A stretch of 61,577 nt of DNA from Candidatus Gastranaerophilales bacterium (GTDB lineage: Bacteria > Cyanobacteriota > Vampirovibrionia > Gastranaerophilales > Gastranaerophilaceae), in NCBI GenBank assembly GCA_944325175.1, contig CALUYZ010000009.1, positions 1 to 61,577 on the forward strand, read 5' to 3'. The notes beneath the pieces are model-generated. The model was not told the DNA's origin and did no database searches. It worked only from the letters and a program-made list of their open reading frames with translations. This document shows, piece by piece, positions 50,806-61,035 of the stretch. Every line of letters begins with the position of its first letter. Within the stretch, counting starts at the first letter, position 1. The position numbers and the translations under genes are program-made.

Positions 50806-52424
50806 AATTTTTCATTAAGTTTGTTTAAAACTTTATCTATGACTGATTCCCAATCACCTTCATTATCTTGTCTGTATATTTCAACGCTTTCATACCAAAT
50901 AGATTTTTTATCCTCTATAAACCAGCGCCATTCGTTTGAATATGGCAGCATGACATAGGTGGGAACATTCAGCGCGCCTGCCATATGAACCGGAGAAGAA
51001 TCGATTGAAATTAACAAGTCGCAATTTTTTAATATGGCAGCGGTATCTTCAAAAGTGTTGATTTGTTTGTACATATCAACAACAAAAGGATAATTTTCAA
51101 TTTCTCTATGGGCTTCATCTTTTTGAATTGAATAAAACATAACTTTGTCTTTATACTTTTCAAAAATAGGTTCAAATTTGTTGATTGGCATAGATCTGTT
51201 GAAAAAAGTTCTTGTGCCTTCACGATTACCATGCCAGTTTATCGCAACTTTTGGTTTTCTTATATCGAAAAATTTTAACTTAAACTTATTTATAAGTTCG
51301 TCACTAATTTCTAAATAGCCTTTTTGCCCCGGCACAAAATTTGTAAAATCAAGGTTGAAAAATTTTAAAATATGCATAGGGGTTATTGCGTAGTCAAAAT
51401 TGGTGAAAACAATATCAGAATCAATTACTTCAATAAAGGGGTAGTTTGATTTTATTATAGAATGAAGTGTTTTTGGCAAAAGGGCATAAATTTTTTTAAA
51501 ATTGCCAATTAAATAATCAAAATATCTTGCAAACATAATCATATCGCCTAAGCCGCCTGTTGCAAAAATGCATAAAGAAGAATCAGGGTGGGGTTTTCCG
51601 TCCCATTCGTTTTTGTAAAAATCAGGCATGATTTTTGTCATGTGCTTAACGTATAAGGGATAGCCTCTTTCAAAATCTTTAACCATTAAATAACTCATCG
51701 CAAGCGAATATTTTGGTTGTGGTGAGTTTGGATTTTGTAAAACCGCTTTTTTTAAGTATTTAATTGAATCATTAAAAAGATGCAATTTTCTTGACATAAT
51801 GCCTAAATTAAAGTTTGGCGAAAAGAAATCTTTAAGATTTAGTGCTTTTTTATAGCAATCATAGGCTTCGCTCCATCTGTTTAATTCCTCTAAAACCAAG
51901 CCGAAATTATTCCAAGCAACATAATCGTTTGGGCATAGTTTTAATAAAATTTCAAAAAATTCTATCGCTATGTCGAATTTTTTTAATTTTTGAGCAAGAT
52001 TTGTTATATCTCTTAGAATATATATATCTTTGGGGTTGTTTTCATGCATTAAAAGTTTTAGACCAAGCATAGCATCATCGTTATGTTTAGAAAGCAATGC
52101 TTTTTCTAATGTTCTTGCAAAATAATCGTTATAATTTTCTACAACCGATTGAATTAAATGAATTTGTGCTAAATCATATTTTTTTAGCAAATAATAACAA
52201 ACACCAAGCTCCCCTTCCGATGTAGGGCTTTTTTCTAAATTGTAGGTTTTTTCAAGGTATTTTAAAGCTTTTTCGAATTGTTTAAGCTCAATAAAGCACA
52301 ACCCCTTATATCTTAGTGCAGAAGGGTTATTCTCATCTTCTTTTAAAATTTCGTCCAAGAGAAAAAGCGCATTATCATACTTTTTCTCTTTAAATAGTTT
52401 GATTGCTTTTTCAAGTTGTTCCAT
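50802..52424 (-). CDS. TPR-repeat protein with C-terminal glycosyltransferase-like domain
   Basis: 540 residues. About seven tetratricopeptide repeats cover residues 1-245 (for example YDNALFLLDEILKEDENNPSALRYKGLCFIELKQFEKALKYL). The C-terminal half resembles GT9/GT41-type glycosyltransferases: FATGGLGDMIMFARYFDYL, KVAINWHGNREG, LLISIDSSPVHMAGALNVPTYVMLPYSNEWRWF. Proteins of this layout glycosylate proteins such as flagellin or adhesins, or act in polysaccharide assembly. The target is unknown, but exported pilins are plausible. It is monocistronic and ends against bioY. Confidence 0.78.
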   Translation of the reverse strand: MEQLEKAIKLFKEKKYDNALFLLDEILKEDENNPSALRYKGLCFIELKQFEKALKYLEKTYNLEKSPTSEGELGVCYYLLKKYDLAQIHLIQSVVENYNDYFARTLEKALLSKHNDDAMLGLKLLMHENNPKDIYILRDITNLAQKLKKFDIAIEFFEILLKLCPNDYVAWNNFGLVLEELNRWSEAYDCYKKALNLKDFFSPNFNLGIMSRKLHLFNDSIKYLKKAVLQNPNSPQPKYSLAMSYLMVKDFERGYPLYVKHMTKIMPDFYKNEWDGKPHPDSSLCIFATGGLGDMIMFARYFDYLIGNFKKIYALLPKTLHSIIKSNYPFIEVIDSDIVFTNFDYAITPMHILKFFNLDFTNFVPGQKGYLEISDELINKFKLKFFDIRKPKVAINWHGNREGTRTFFNRSMPINKFEPIFEKYKDKVMFYSIQKDEAHREIENYPFVVDMYKQINTFEDTAAILKNCDLLISIDSSPVHMAGALNVPTYVMLPYSNEWRWFIEDKKSIWYESVEIYRQDNEGDWESVIDKVLNKLNEKF

Positions 52425-52441
52425 TCTTTTATTTTAACAAA

Positions 52442-54445
52442 TTATTTTAAAAGTTCATGAGCTGTTTTTACGATATTTTCTACAGTAAAGCCAAATTCTT
52501 TAAATAAAATGTCACCGGGGGCTGATTTTCCAAAGGTATCCATTGTAATGGATTTGCCTTCAAAGCCCATATATCTGCCCCAGCCAAATTTGCTTAAAGC
52601 TTCAATTATAAGACGTTTTTTATTGTTTGAAGGAAGCACGCTTTCTTTATATTCTTCCGTTTGTTCTTCAAAAAGTTCCATAGAAGGCATTGAAACAACC
52701 CTTGCATCTATGTTTTGTTTTAAAAGTTCTTCTCTTGCACTAATTGCAAGGTTAAGTTCAGAACCTGTTGCTATCATGATTAAATCAGGCTCTTGTTTTG
52801 TTTCTTTTTCAACAATATAAGCGCCTTTTAGGGCAGCATCGCCCGTGTTTTTTAATTGCGGTAAATTTTGCCTTGATAAAATTAAAGCAACCGGTGTTTT
52901 TTGGTGAGTTAAGATGTATTTCCAAGCTGCCCAAGTTTCTTTATAATCTGCCGGACGGAAGGTTATAAAGTTTGGCATTGAACGAAACATTGCGATATGC
53001 TCAACAGGTTCATGGGTTGGACCATCTTCGCCCACACCTATTGAATCATGGGTAAAAATGTATGTTACCGGTAATTGCATTAAAGCTGATAATCTTGCCA
53101 TAGGCTTTAGATAATCGCTAAATACAAAAAATGTTGAAACAAAAACTTTAACACCGCCATATAAAGCCATGCCGTTTGCAATGCCCGCCATTGCAATTTC
53201 ACGAACGCCGAAGTGAATATTTTGTCCTCTGTAATTTTCGCTTGAAAAATCACCCAGACCCTTCATTTCTGTTTTATTTGAGGGGGCAAGGTCTGCTGAA
53301 CCTCCAAACAAATTTTTAACTCTATCTTTTAATTTAGATAAAATTTCACCGGATGATGTTCTTGTTGCATTTGCTTTATCTTCAAATTTTGATAATTCTT
53401 CATCTTCAATAAGTTTTGTGTAATCGGGATTAAAATATTCTTCCCATAAGGTTTTCATTTCAGGGAATTTAGTAAAATATTCTTCTTTAAGTTTTTCAAA
53501 TTCTTCTTGTTTTTTAATCTTTTTATCTAAAAATTGGGCACAGTTTTCATAGACATCAAGAGGAATAACAAACGGGTCGTATTCCCAAGCTAAATTTTTT
53601 CTTAAATCACAAACATTGTCTTCACCTAAAGGCTCTCCATGGCATTTTGCCGTACCTTCTTTTGGTTTGCAACCGTAACCGATTTTTGTGTTTATTTTAA
53701 TAAAGGAAGGCTTTTCTTTTTGGTTTTTAGCGTTTGAAATTGCTTCATTTATTGAGTCGATGTCGTTTCCATCCGCTACTTCTTGAACAAAAAAGCCAAA
53801 TGCTTCCATTTTTTTCTTAATATCTTCCGTAAATGCAAGGTCTGTTGAACCTTCGATTGTGATGTTGTTTGAATCGTATAGAACTATTAATTTATTTAAT
53901 TTTAAAGTGCCTGCTAAAGACAGGGCTTCGTTTGAAACGCCTTCCATAAGGCATCCGTCACCGGCTAAAACGTAGGTGTAGTTATCTATAACTTTGTAAT
54001 TTTCTTTATTAAAAACGGATGCTAAATGAGCTTGCGCCATTGCCATGCCGACGGCCATTGAAATTCCTGCACCCAAAGGACCTGTTGTTGCTTCAACACC
54101 GGGGGTTTGCTTATATTCAGGATGCCCCGGAGTAATAGAGTTTAATTGTCTAAAATTTTTAATATCGGACATTTTAATGTCAAATCCAAAAAGGTGATTT
54201 ATTGAATATAAGAGCATTGAACCATGCCCTGCTGATAATATAAATCTGTCCCTGTTTTGCATTTTTAAATTTTTGGGGTTAAAGTTCAGATGATAGGCAT
54301 ATAGTGAAAAAACGATAGGAGAAGCACCAAGCGGCATGCCGGGGTGCCCTGATTTTGCTTTTTGAATAGCATCGGCAGATAAAATTCTCATTGCATTAAC
54401 TGTTTTTTCATCAATTTGTCTCATCTTTAAATTCAAATTCCTCAT
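52442..54445 (-). CDS. tkt: Transketolase
   Basis: 667-residue thiamine-diphosphate enzyme of the pentose-phosphate pathway. It has AKSGHPGMPLGASP (about 31-44), the TPP motif GDGCLMEGVSNEA to ...DSNNITI, the pyrimidine-domain HFGVREIAMAGIANGMALYGG, and DSIGVGEDGPTHEPVEH with the catalytic histidine. The length is normal. An alternative start at 54424 (MRQIDEKT) is also reasonable, since a GAGGAA sequence lies before it. The longer form is listed. Together with the KDPG aldolase it points to sugar-phosphate interconversion as part of central metabolism. Confidence 0.95.
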   Translation of the reverse strand: MRNLNLKMRQIDEKTVNAMRILSADAIQKAKSGHPGMPLGASPIVFSLYAYHLNFNPKNLKMQNRDRFILSAGHGSMLLYSINHLFGFDIKMSDIKNFRQLNSITPGHPEYKQTPGVEATTGPLGAGISMAVGMAMAQAHLASVFNKENYKVIDNYTYVLAGDGCLMEGVSNEALSLAGTLKLNKLIVLYDSNNITIEGSTDLAFTEDIKKKMEAFGFFVQEVADGNDIDSINEAISNAKNQKEKPSFIKINTKIGYGCKPKEGTAKCHGEPLGEDNVCDLRKNLAWEYDPFVIPLDVYENCAQFLDKKIKKQEEFEKLKEEYFTKFPEMKTLWEEYFNPDYTKLIEDEELSKFEDKANATRTSSGEILSKLKDRVKNLFGGSADLAPSNKTEMKGLGDFSSENYRGQNIHFGVREIAMAGIANGMALYGGVKVFVSTFFVFSDYLKPMARLSALMQLPVTYIFTHDSIGVGEDGPTHEPVEHIAMFRSMPNFITFRPADYKETWAAWKYILTHQKTPVALILSRQNLPQLKNTGDAALKGAYIVEKETKQEPDLIMIATGSELNLAISAREELLKQNIDARVVSMPSMELFEEQTEEYKESVLPSNNKKRLIIEALSKFGWGRYMGFEGKSITMDTFGKSAPGDILFKEFGFTVENIVKTAHELLK

Positions 54446-54484
54446 ATAAACCTATTACAAAGCTTTTTCTACTATAACACTTAA

Positions 54485-56407
54485 ATGGTAAAAAATCTTG
54501 TCGTTTTAAGAAAAATAACAGAATTTATTTATTTATGTGTTTATGATATTTTAAACTCTATGGAAAATAGTGCTTTTAAAAAGTTAATCAGAAAGAAAGA
54601 AATAAAAGTTTCAGTAATTATCCCTGTTTATAATGTTGAAAAATATGTTGAAAGGTGTTTAGAAAGTGTTATTCAACAAACATTAAAAGAAATTGAAATA
54701 ATAATTATAAATGACGGTTCGAAAGATAATTCATCTAAAAAAATTGAAAAATTTTTAGGCGACGATAGAGTTATATATGTTAAAACCGAAAATAAGGGGT
54801 TGAGCGCCGCAAGAAACAGAGGTTTGAAAATTGCAAGAGGTGAATATATCGGTTTTGTTGATTCAGATGATTATATTGACCTTGATTTTTATGAAAAACT
54901 TTATAAAAGAATTAAAGAAACAAACGCCGATATTGCAGCTGCAAGCATTGTAAGGCACCATGGGACATTTGAAAAGTGGCGAGTTAATTATGATTTGAAT
55001 AAAACCACAACCGATAAAAACGAAATGTTTAAATTGGTTAAATACCCTAATCAGTCTTATGTTTGGAACAAAATATACAAAAAAGAATTTTTAGATTCAA
55101 TTAATTTTGAATTTATGGAAGGCGTTTATTATGAGGATGTTTTAGCGCAATCAAAACTTTTGGTTGAATGTAAAAAGCTTGCAACGGTTACGGGTACAAA
55201 TTATTACTATATGGTAAACGACGGAGCTTCGATAGTTAAAAGCAAGCAAACAAAGAAAAAACTTTCAGACTCTTATAACAATAAAAAACATGCGCTTGAG
55301 GTAATAATTAAAAATAATATTAAAATTCCTTCACGTGAGTATTTTATTAAAAAAAGCGAATTTAGTTTGTTTAATTTTCCGATATTAAAAATAAAAGAAA
55401 ATTTGAAAACAAAAAAAGAACTTTTTCTTTTATTTAACATATTGCCCGTTCTTTATATAAAACAAACAAATTTGACTTTAATTAAGATATTTTTTAAAAG
55501 ACTTTTTTCAATAAGCAACATTGATTCTCACATTTTGCTTTATTTCCTTTTTTTGAGGTTGAATTTCAAATATAAAGCAAAAACTAAGGTTCCGATTATT
55601 AGTGATTCAGGCATTAATTGTGCAAAAAGAGATGTTAAAATTATCGCTTCATTAACAACTTTTCCTGATAGAATTAACTCGGTTGCAACCACAATAAAAA
55701 CCATAATGAATCAAACCGTTAAAGCGGATGAAATAAACCTTTATTTAGCTGTTGAACAGTTTCCAAACAAAGAAAACGACCTTCCAACCGAGCTTTTAAA
55801 ACTAAAAGATTACGGGCTTAAAATAAAATTTTGCAACGATATAAAATCTTATAAAAAAATTATTCCTGCCTTAAAGGAGTATAAAAATGATATTATAATA
55901 ACTTTTGATGATGATATTTATTATGAAAAAGATACGATTGAAACCTTATATAATTCATATCAAAGAAACCCGAAAGTTATTCAGGCAAACAGAGTTTGGC
56001 ATGTTAAACTTGATGATAACAAAGTGATACCTTTGGATAAAAGTTTTTTATATTGGAATGAAGAAAATTACAGAACTCCAAGCTTTTTTAATACAATTAT
56101 AGGCTGCGGCGGTGTTTTGTATCCTCCAAATTCTCTTGATGAAAGAGTTTTGGATGAAGATATTTTTACAAAAATTATTCCCACTCAAGATGATATTTGG
56201 CTGTGGGCAATGGCGGTTTTAAAGGGTACTAAAATTAAATTAAATAAAGGATATGCAAGTAATCTTTTAACCGTTGAAAATACTCAAAATTCAGGGCTTT
56301 GTAAGTTAAATAACAGAAAAAATAAAGGATTATCAGGCAAAGACGGTTTCAATTTAATGGTTGAAAACTACCCTGAAATTTTGGAAATTCTAAAAAAAGA
56401 AGTATAA
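54485..56407 (+). CDS. Double glycosyltransferase (GT2 domain plus second GT-A-like domain)
   Basis: 640 residues. The N-terminal GT2 domain begins at VSVIIPVYNVEKYVERCLESVIQQ (about 43-66), with the sugar-nucleotide ENKGLSAARNRGLKIARGEYIGFVDSDDYID segment containing the DxD. The C-terminal half starts as a second GT-A-like unit, ASLTTFPDRINSVATTIKTIMNQ (about 391-413), with IITFDDDIYYEKDTIETLY as its DxD and IPTQDDIWLWAMAV near the end. Such fusions add two successive sugars in polysaccharide or LPS outer-core synthesis. An internal ATG at 54560 (MENSAFKK) may be the true start, since the first 25 residues are not conserved GT sequence. Confidence 0.82.
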   Translation: MVKNLVVLRKITEFIYLCVYDILNSMENSAFKKLIRKKEIKVSVIIPVYNVEKYVERCLESVIQQTLKEIEIIIINDGSKDNSSKKIEKFLGDDRVIYVKTENKGLSAARNRGLKIARGEYIGFVDSDDYIDLDFYEKLYKRIKETNADIAAASIVRHHGTFEKWRVNYDLNKTTTDKNEMFKLVKYPNQSYVWNKIYKKEFLDSINFEFMEGVYYEDVLAQSKLLVECKKLATVTGTNYYYMVNDGASIVKSKQTKKKLSDSYNNKKHALEVIIKNNIKIPSREYFIKKSEFSLFNFPILKIKENLKTKKELFLLFNILPVLYIKQTNLTLIKIFFKRLFSISNIDSHILLYFLFLRLNFKYKAKTKVPIISDSGINCAKRDVKIIASLTTFPDRINSVATTIKTIMNQTVKADEINLYLAVEQFPNKENDLPTELLKLKDYGLKIKFCNDIKSYKKIIPALKEYKNDIIITFDDDIYYEKDTIETLYNSYQRNPKVIQANRVWHVKLDDNKVIPLDKSFLYWNEENYRTPSFFNTIIGCGGVLYPPNSLDERVLDEDIFTKIIPTQDDIWLWAMAVLKGTKIKLNKGYASNLLTVENTQNSGLCKLNNRKNKGLSGKDGFNLMVENYPEILEILKKEV

Positions 56408-56410
56408 AAA

Positions 56411-56437
56411 AAACGGCAATCTTTTTAGATTAGCCGT
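56411..56437 (-). terminator. Hairpin after the double glycosyltransferase
   Basis: ACGGC-AATCT / AGATT-(A)-GCCGT hairpin with a TTTT loop. The T tract lies on the minus-strand side (A run at 56406-56412), so it terminates minus-strand reading better than the gene before it. Confidence 0.4.
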
Positions 56438-56645
56438 GATGGATAGAATTAGTATTACGGAGTTTATAGAGGAGTTTACATCATCTATAATAACCCTCAA
56501 AAACAATTTTTGCGTCATGGGGCAAGTTTTTTAACAAAAGTTTTACAAATGTTTACAAATAATTGATTATATATTGCTATAGCTTGCTAAAAGCTGCATT
56601 TCAAGAAATATTAAATAAAAAAAGTTTACTTGTTTTATATATTTA

Positions 56646-56671
56646 AAAGGCGCCTTTTTATTGGCGCCCTT
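56646..56671 (-). terminator. Terminator of the gltX-gloA pair
   Basis: GGCGCC repeated on both sides of an AT loop (palindromic 6-bp stem), followed on the minus strand by TTTT. It lies just behind the stop of the glyoxalase gene. Confidence 0.7.
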
Positions 56672-56676
56672 AGTTT

Positions 56677-57069
56677 TTATTTTTGAATTATTTCAATTTC
56701 GTTTCCGTCAGGGTCTTCAATGAATGCTATTTTCATTTTTTTAACATCATTTTCACCCTTTAAAACAATATCAAACGGTTCGTATAAATATTTATACCCA
56801 AGTTCATTTACTTTCTTTGTAAATTCTTCAAAGTTATCAACTTCAAAAGCAAAATGCCCAAAGGCTTCACCGTTTACATATTTATTTTCAGGCTTTTCAA
56901 AGTTTTCGGTCAGTTCAATTTCAACGCCTGTGATTTCATCTTTAAGATAATAAAGCGTGCAATCTTCTAAATCTGCCTTGTAGCTTAATTTTAAGCCCAA
57001 TAGTTCAGTATAAAACTTCATTGATTTATTAATATCAAATGACCTTATCATTGAATGTAAAAATTTCAT
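56677..57069 (-). CDS. gloA: Lactoylglutathione lyase-like protein (glyoxalase I family)
   Basis: 130-residue vicinal-oxygen-chelate protein. Metal ligands fit GloA: His5 in LHSMIRSFD, Glu in VEIELTEN (about residue 52), His in EAFGHFAFEVDN (about 71) and Glu in DGNEIEII near the C-terminus (about 125). The arrangement SMKFYTELLG is typical. It isomerises methylglyoxal thiol adducts; organisms without glutathione use another thiol. It follows gltX by 13 bp on the minus strand. Confidence 0.85.
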   Translation of the reverse strand: MKFLHSMIRSFDINKSMKFYTELLGLKLSYKADLEDCTLYYLKDEITGVEIELTENFEKPENKYVNGEAFGHFAFEVDNFEEFTKKVNELGYKYLYEPFDIVLKGENDVKKMKIAFIEDPDGNEIEIIQK

Positions 57070-57082
57070 TTTATACTCCCGA

Positions 57083-58528
57083 CTAAAGTGCCATTGCTTT
57101 TTTGGTTCTTCTTAAAACTTTGTCTTTGCCTAAAATGGTTAAAATACCAACCATATCAGCACCTCTTGTTCTGCCTGTAACAGCAGCCCTTATTGCCCAC
57201 ATGGTTTCTTTTGGTTTGTAGCCAAAGTTTGCTTTGAAATCATCTCTTAATTTTTGAAGGTCATCATGGAGTTCTTGTTCGTTAGTAAAATCCCATTTTT
57301 GAGCAAGTTCAATAAATTTATTCAAAACATTTTTTGATAATTCTGTTGTTAAAAGTTCTTTAACTTCATCTAAGGGAACATCTTCGCCAAAGAAATACGG
57401 AACATCTTTTTGAATGTCTTTTAGGGTGGTTAAAGGTTCTCTTGTAATTTCAACCATTTTTTCAAGCTTTTCTCTCGATAATTCTGAAAGGTCATAATCT
57501 GATAAAAACGGAATTATCATATCGGTTAATTTTGAAATATCCATTTTTTTAATGTATTGACCGTTCATCCAGTTTAATTTGTCGTATTCAAAAATTGAAT
57601 TTGAGCTTGAAATTTCTTTAATTCTAAAATCTTTTGCAATTTCATCAACTGTTTTAATTTCAACTGAATCGCTTGGTGCCCAGCCTAAAAGTGCAACAAA
57701 GTTAATTAGAGCATCTGTTAGGTAGCCTTCTTTAACAAAATCTGAAACTGCGGTTGCGCCGTGTCTTTTTGATAATTTGCTTCTATCTGGTGCTAAAATC
57801 ATTCCTAAATGCCCAAATTCAGGAACTTTTGCGCCCAGTGCTTCATAAATTAAAATTTGTTTAGGTGTGTTTGAAATGTGGTCTTCACCTCTTATAATGT
57901 GGCTTATTTTCATTAACATATCATCAATTACAACGGCAAAGTTATAAGTTGGTGTGCCGTTTGATTTCATAATTACAAAATCGCCAATCAAACTTGTATC
58001 AAATTTTAATTCGCCTTTAACCATATCGTTAAAAATTAATTCTTTATGTTCAACTTTGAACCTGATTGATGGTTTTCTGCCTTCTTTTATGTATTGTTCT
58101 CTTTGTTCAGGTGTTATATTAAGGCATTTTCTTGAATAAACATAAGCTTTATGGTTTTTAACGGCTTCTTCTTTTTCTTGTTCAAGTTCTTCGTTTGTGC
58201 ACCAACATTCATAAGCATAGCCTTTATCTAAAAGAATTTGAGCATATTTCGGGTAAATATCAAACCTTTCAGATTGTGTATATGGGCCATATTCGCCGCC
58301 AACATCTGGGCCTTCATCCCAATTCAAGCCTAATGCTTTAAGTGAATCAAAAATATTATCAATATATTCTTGTTTTGTTCTTTCAGCGTCAGTATCTTCA
58401 ATTCTTAAAATAAACTTTCCGCCTTCTTTTTTTGCAAATAAATAATTAAATAAAGCTGTTCTTGCGGTTCCTATATGCAAATTACCGCTTGGAGAAGGTG
58501 CAATTCTAACTCTTATTTCGTCTGTCAT
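57083..58528 (-). CDS. gltX: Glutamyl-tRNA synthetase
   Basis: Class I aminoacyl-tRNA synthetase, 481 residues from the ATG at 58528, which has an AGAGGA ribosome-binding site and starts right before VRIAPSPSGNLHIGTARTALFNYLF. A frame extending to 58612 has no such support. The KMSKS-type loop reads SKLSKRHGA (around residue 240), and the substrate-binding CWCTNEEL segment is present. The length fits the bacterial GluRS that may also charge tRNA-Gln for amidation. It leads into gloA. Confidence 0.95.
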   Translation of the reverse strand: MTDEIRVRIAPSPSGNLHIGTARTALFNYLFAKKEGGKFILRIEDTDAERTKQEYIDNIFDSLKALGLNWDEGPDVGGEYGPYTQSERFDIYPKYAQILLDKGYAYECWCTNEELEQEKEEAVKNHKAYVYSRKCLNITPEQREQYIKEGRKPSIRFKVEHKELIFNDMVKGELKFDTSLIGDFVIMKSNGTPTYNFAVVIDDMLMKISHIIRGEDHISNTPKQILIYEALGAKVPEFGHLGMILAPDRSKLSKRHGATAVSDFVKEGYLTDALINFVALLGWAPSDSVEIKTVDEIAKDFRIKEISSSNSIFEYDKLNWMNGQYIKKMDISKLTDMIIPFLSDYDLSELSREKLEKMVEITREPLTTLKDIQKDVPYFFGEDVPLDEVKELLTTELSKNVLNKFIELAQKWDFTNEQELHDDLQKLRDDFKANFGYKPKETMWAIRAAVTGRTRGADMVGILTILGKDKVLRRTKKAMAL

Positions 58529-58602
58529 TTTTTTAATTCCTCTAAATAAAATATTTATAAGAAAATAATACATCAAAATTATAATTTTGCATTTTTTTAT
58601 TG

Positions 58603-58608
58603 TATAAT
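58603..58608 (+). promoter_or_regulatory. Probable -10 box very close to the hom start
   Basis: Perfect TATAAT ending 7 bases before the ATG of hom at 58616, with no ribosome-binding site between. Transcription from it would start at or next to the ATG, giving a leaderless message. Confidence 0.45.
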
Positions 58609-58615
58609 TCATTTT

Positions 58616-59875
58616 ATGGAAAATAATATTTTAAAAATCGGAATAATCGGGCTCGGTGTGGTCGGTACGGGTGTGGTTAAAGCGTTATCAAAATTTGATA
58701 ACATAAAAATTTTAAAAGTGGCCGTTAGAAATAAAAATAAAAAAAGGGAAATTGACGTTCAATATATTACAGATGACCCCTTTGAAATTGCAAACGACCC
58801 TGAAATTGATGTTGTGGTTGAAGTGGCAGGCGGTGTTGACCCTTGTTTAGAGGTTTTAAAAACCGCAATTAGAAATAAAAAACACATTGTAACCGCTAAC
58901 AAAGAATTGTTAGCAAAATTTGGAGATGAAATTTTTTCTCTTGCAAATGAAAACAATGTTACAGTTTTATATGAAGCTGCAGTTGCGGGCGGTATTCCAA
59001 TTATAGGACCAATCAAAACAACATTAAGAGGCAATGAATTTAACAAAGTAATGGGCATTTTAAACGGCACCACAAACTATATTTTAACCAAAATGGAAGA
59101 AAATGGTGTCAGCTATAGTGAATGTCTTAAAGACGCTCAAAAATTGGGTTACGCAGAAGCTGACCCGACAAATGACGTTGAAGGCTTTGATACAATGTTT
59201 AAAATTGCAATCTTATCAAACATTGTGTTCCACAAAAAAATAGATTATAAAAAAATATATAGAGAAGGCATTACCAAAATAAGCCAAGACGACATCAAAT
59301 GCGCTAAAGAATTGGGTTATAAAATAAAATTAATCGGTTTAGCGCAAAAAACGGAAAATGATGAGCTTGATATAAGAGTTCACCCTGTTTTGGTTGAAGA
59401 AAATTCAATGCTTGCAAAAATAAGCAATGCAATAAATACGGTTCAATTAGAAGGTGAACCTGTCGGCTCTGTAATGTTTACAGGCCCCGGTGCAGGCGAA
59501 GGTCCTACCGCAAGTTCTGTTGTAGGTGATATTTTAGCTATTGCTGCTGAAATTTCCTATACAGATACAATTTTGCCTTCAACTAGGGTTAAAACCGATA
59601 TAATAGCTAAGCAAGCAAATATTTTGAACACCAAAAATTCATACTTTATTGCAATCAATGCTCAAAACGCAAGAGGTACAATAGGTGTGATAGGTTCTGT
59701 TTGTGCAGAAAATAATATAAATCTTCAAAGTATTTTGCAAAAAGGCATTAAAGAAGATAATACGGCATTAATTGTTGTAATAACCGAAGCAACACTTGAG
59801 GCTGATATACAAAATGCAGTTAAAAAACTGAATGAACAAAATATAAAAGTTACAAATTTAATTAGAGTAATTTAG
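58616..59875 (+). CDS. hom: Homoserine dehydrogenase
   Basis: Reduces aspartate semialdehyde to homoserine for threonine and methionine. The 419-residue protein has the Rossmann motif [12 protein letters not shown] (8-19), the substrate region VVEVAGG and [14 protein letters not shown], the family signature [47 protein letters not shown] (about 150-196) and a C-terminal ACT domain (about 345-419) for feedback by threonine. It is followed by thrC after 11 bp. No aspartokinase domain is present. Confidence 0.95.
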   Translation: MENNILKIGIIGLGVVGTGVVKALSKFDNIKILKVAVRNKNKKREIDVQYITDDPFEIANDPEIDVVVEVAGGVDPCLEVLKTAIRNKKHIVTANKELLAKFGDEIFSLANENNVTVLYEAAVAGGIPIIGPIKTTLRGNEFNKVMGILNGTTNYILTKMEENGVSYSECLKDAQKLGYAEADPTNDVEGFDTMFKIAILSNIVFHKKIDYKKIYREGITKISQDDIKCAKELGYKIKLIGLAQKTENDELDIRVHPVLVEENSMLAKISNAINTVQLEGEPVGSVMFTGPGAGEGPTASSVVGDILAIAAEISYTDTILPSTRVKTDIIAKQANILNTKNSYFIAINAQNARGTIGVIGSVCAENNINLQSILQKGIKEDNTALIVVITEATLEADIQNAVKKLNEQNIKVTNLIRVI

Positions 59876-59886
59876 GAAGTAAAAAG

Positions 59887-60942
59887 ATGAGATACAACGG
59901 ATTAATCAATAAATACAGAGAATATTTACCCGTATCGGATAAAACACCTGTTATTACATTATCAGAAGGTAATACACCATTAATTAAGGCAGACAATCTT
60001 GCTAAATATTTAGGTTTAGAAAGTTGTGAAATTTATCTTAAATATGAAGGCTCAAACCCAACAGGCAGTTTTAAAGATCGTGGCATGACAATGGCTGTTT
60101 CAAAAGCAAAAGAAGAAGGCTCAAAAGCTATTATTTGTGCCTCTACAGGTAATACCTCAGCTGCAGCGGCAGCTTACGGTGCAAGAGCCGGCTTAAAATG
60201 CTATGTTTTAATTCCCGATGGCTATATTGCACTTGGCAAATTATCGCAAGCTATGATGTATGGTGCTGAAGTTATTGCAATTAACGGCAACTTTGATGAA
60301 GCACTGGAAGCTGTTAAAGATATTTCAAGTAATTATCCGATTACTCTTGTAAATTCATTAAATCCATACAGAATCGAAGGTCAAAAAACAGGTGCATTTG
60401 AAATAATTGAGGCTCTTGAAGATGCTCCTGATTACCACTTTATTCCTGTTGGAAATGCGGGCAATATTACAGCTTATTGGAAGGGTTATACTGAATTTTT
60501 CAGCCTTAAAAAATGCTCAAAACTTCCAAAAATGATGGGTATTCAAGCAGAAGGCGCCGCCGCTATTGTTAAAGGCGAAAGAATCATGCACCCTGAAACA
60601 ATCGCAACCGCTATAAGAATCGGCAATCCCGCAAGCTGGAAAAAAGCAGAAGCCGCAAGAGATGAATCAAAAGGCACCATTGATATGGTAAATGATGAAA
60701 AAATCTTGGAAGCATACGGTTTACTTGCATCTTTGGAAGGTGTATTTTGTGAACCGGCAAGCGCTGCAAGCGTTGCAGGATTAATTAAATTGAAAAATGA
60801 AATTAAACCTAATTCAAAAATTGTTTGCATTTTAACGGGCAATGGCTTAAAAGACCCTGATTGCGCAATTAAAAATGCAAAATCACAAGTTCAAAAAACA
60901 TCTTCTGAAATTAAAGATATTGTTAAATTAATGAATTTGTAA
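59887..60942 (+). CDS. thrC: Threonine synthase
   Basis: PLP enzyme converting O-phosphohomoserine to threonine. The 351-residue short-type (class I) protein has [13 protein letters not shown], the PLP-lysine motif [34 protein letters not shown] and [15 protein letters not shown]. The size suits Bacillus/cyanobacteria-like ThrC rather than the longer E. coli form. Together with hom it forms a two-gene threonine operon; homoserine kinase is not adjacent. A weak hairpin follows at 60956-60990. Confidence 0.95.
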   Translation: MRYNGLINKYREYLPVSDKTPVITLSEGNTPLIKADNLAKYLGLESCEIYLKYEGSNPTGSFKDRGMTMAVSKAKEEGSKAIICASTGNTSAAAAAYGARAGLKCYVLIPDGYIALGKLSQAMMYGAEVIAINGNFDEALEAVKDISSNYPITLVNSLNPYRIEGQKTGAFEIIEALEDAPDYHFIPVGNAGNITAYWKGYTEFFSLKKCSKLPKMMGIQAEGAAAIVKGERIMHPETIATAIRIGNPASWKKAEAARDESKGTIDMVNDEKILEAYGLLASLEGVFCEPASAASVAGLIKLKNEIKPNSKIVCILTGNGLKDPDCAIKNAKSQVQKTSSEIKDIVKLMNL

Positions 60943-60955
60943 TTTTAAAAAAAGT

Positions 60956-60990
60956 TTTTGCCCCTTTTGCTTTTTGCATGAGGGGCAAAA
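60956..60990 (+). terminator. Hairpin after thrC
   Basis: TTTTGCCCC (60956-60964) pairs with GGGGCAAAA (60982-60990) around a 17-nt loop. There is no clear T tract on the plus strand, so it is a weak terminator candidate. Confidence 0.4.
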
Positions 60991-61035
60991 TTTGTGCTTC
61001 AGGTTTTTTATATATAAGAGTTAAAAGGAAATTCT

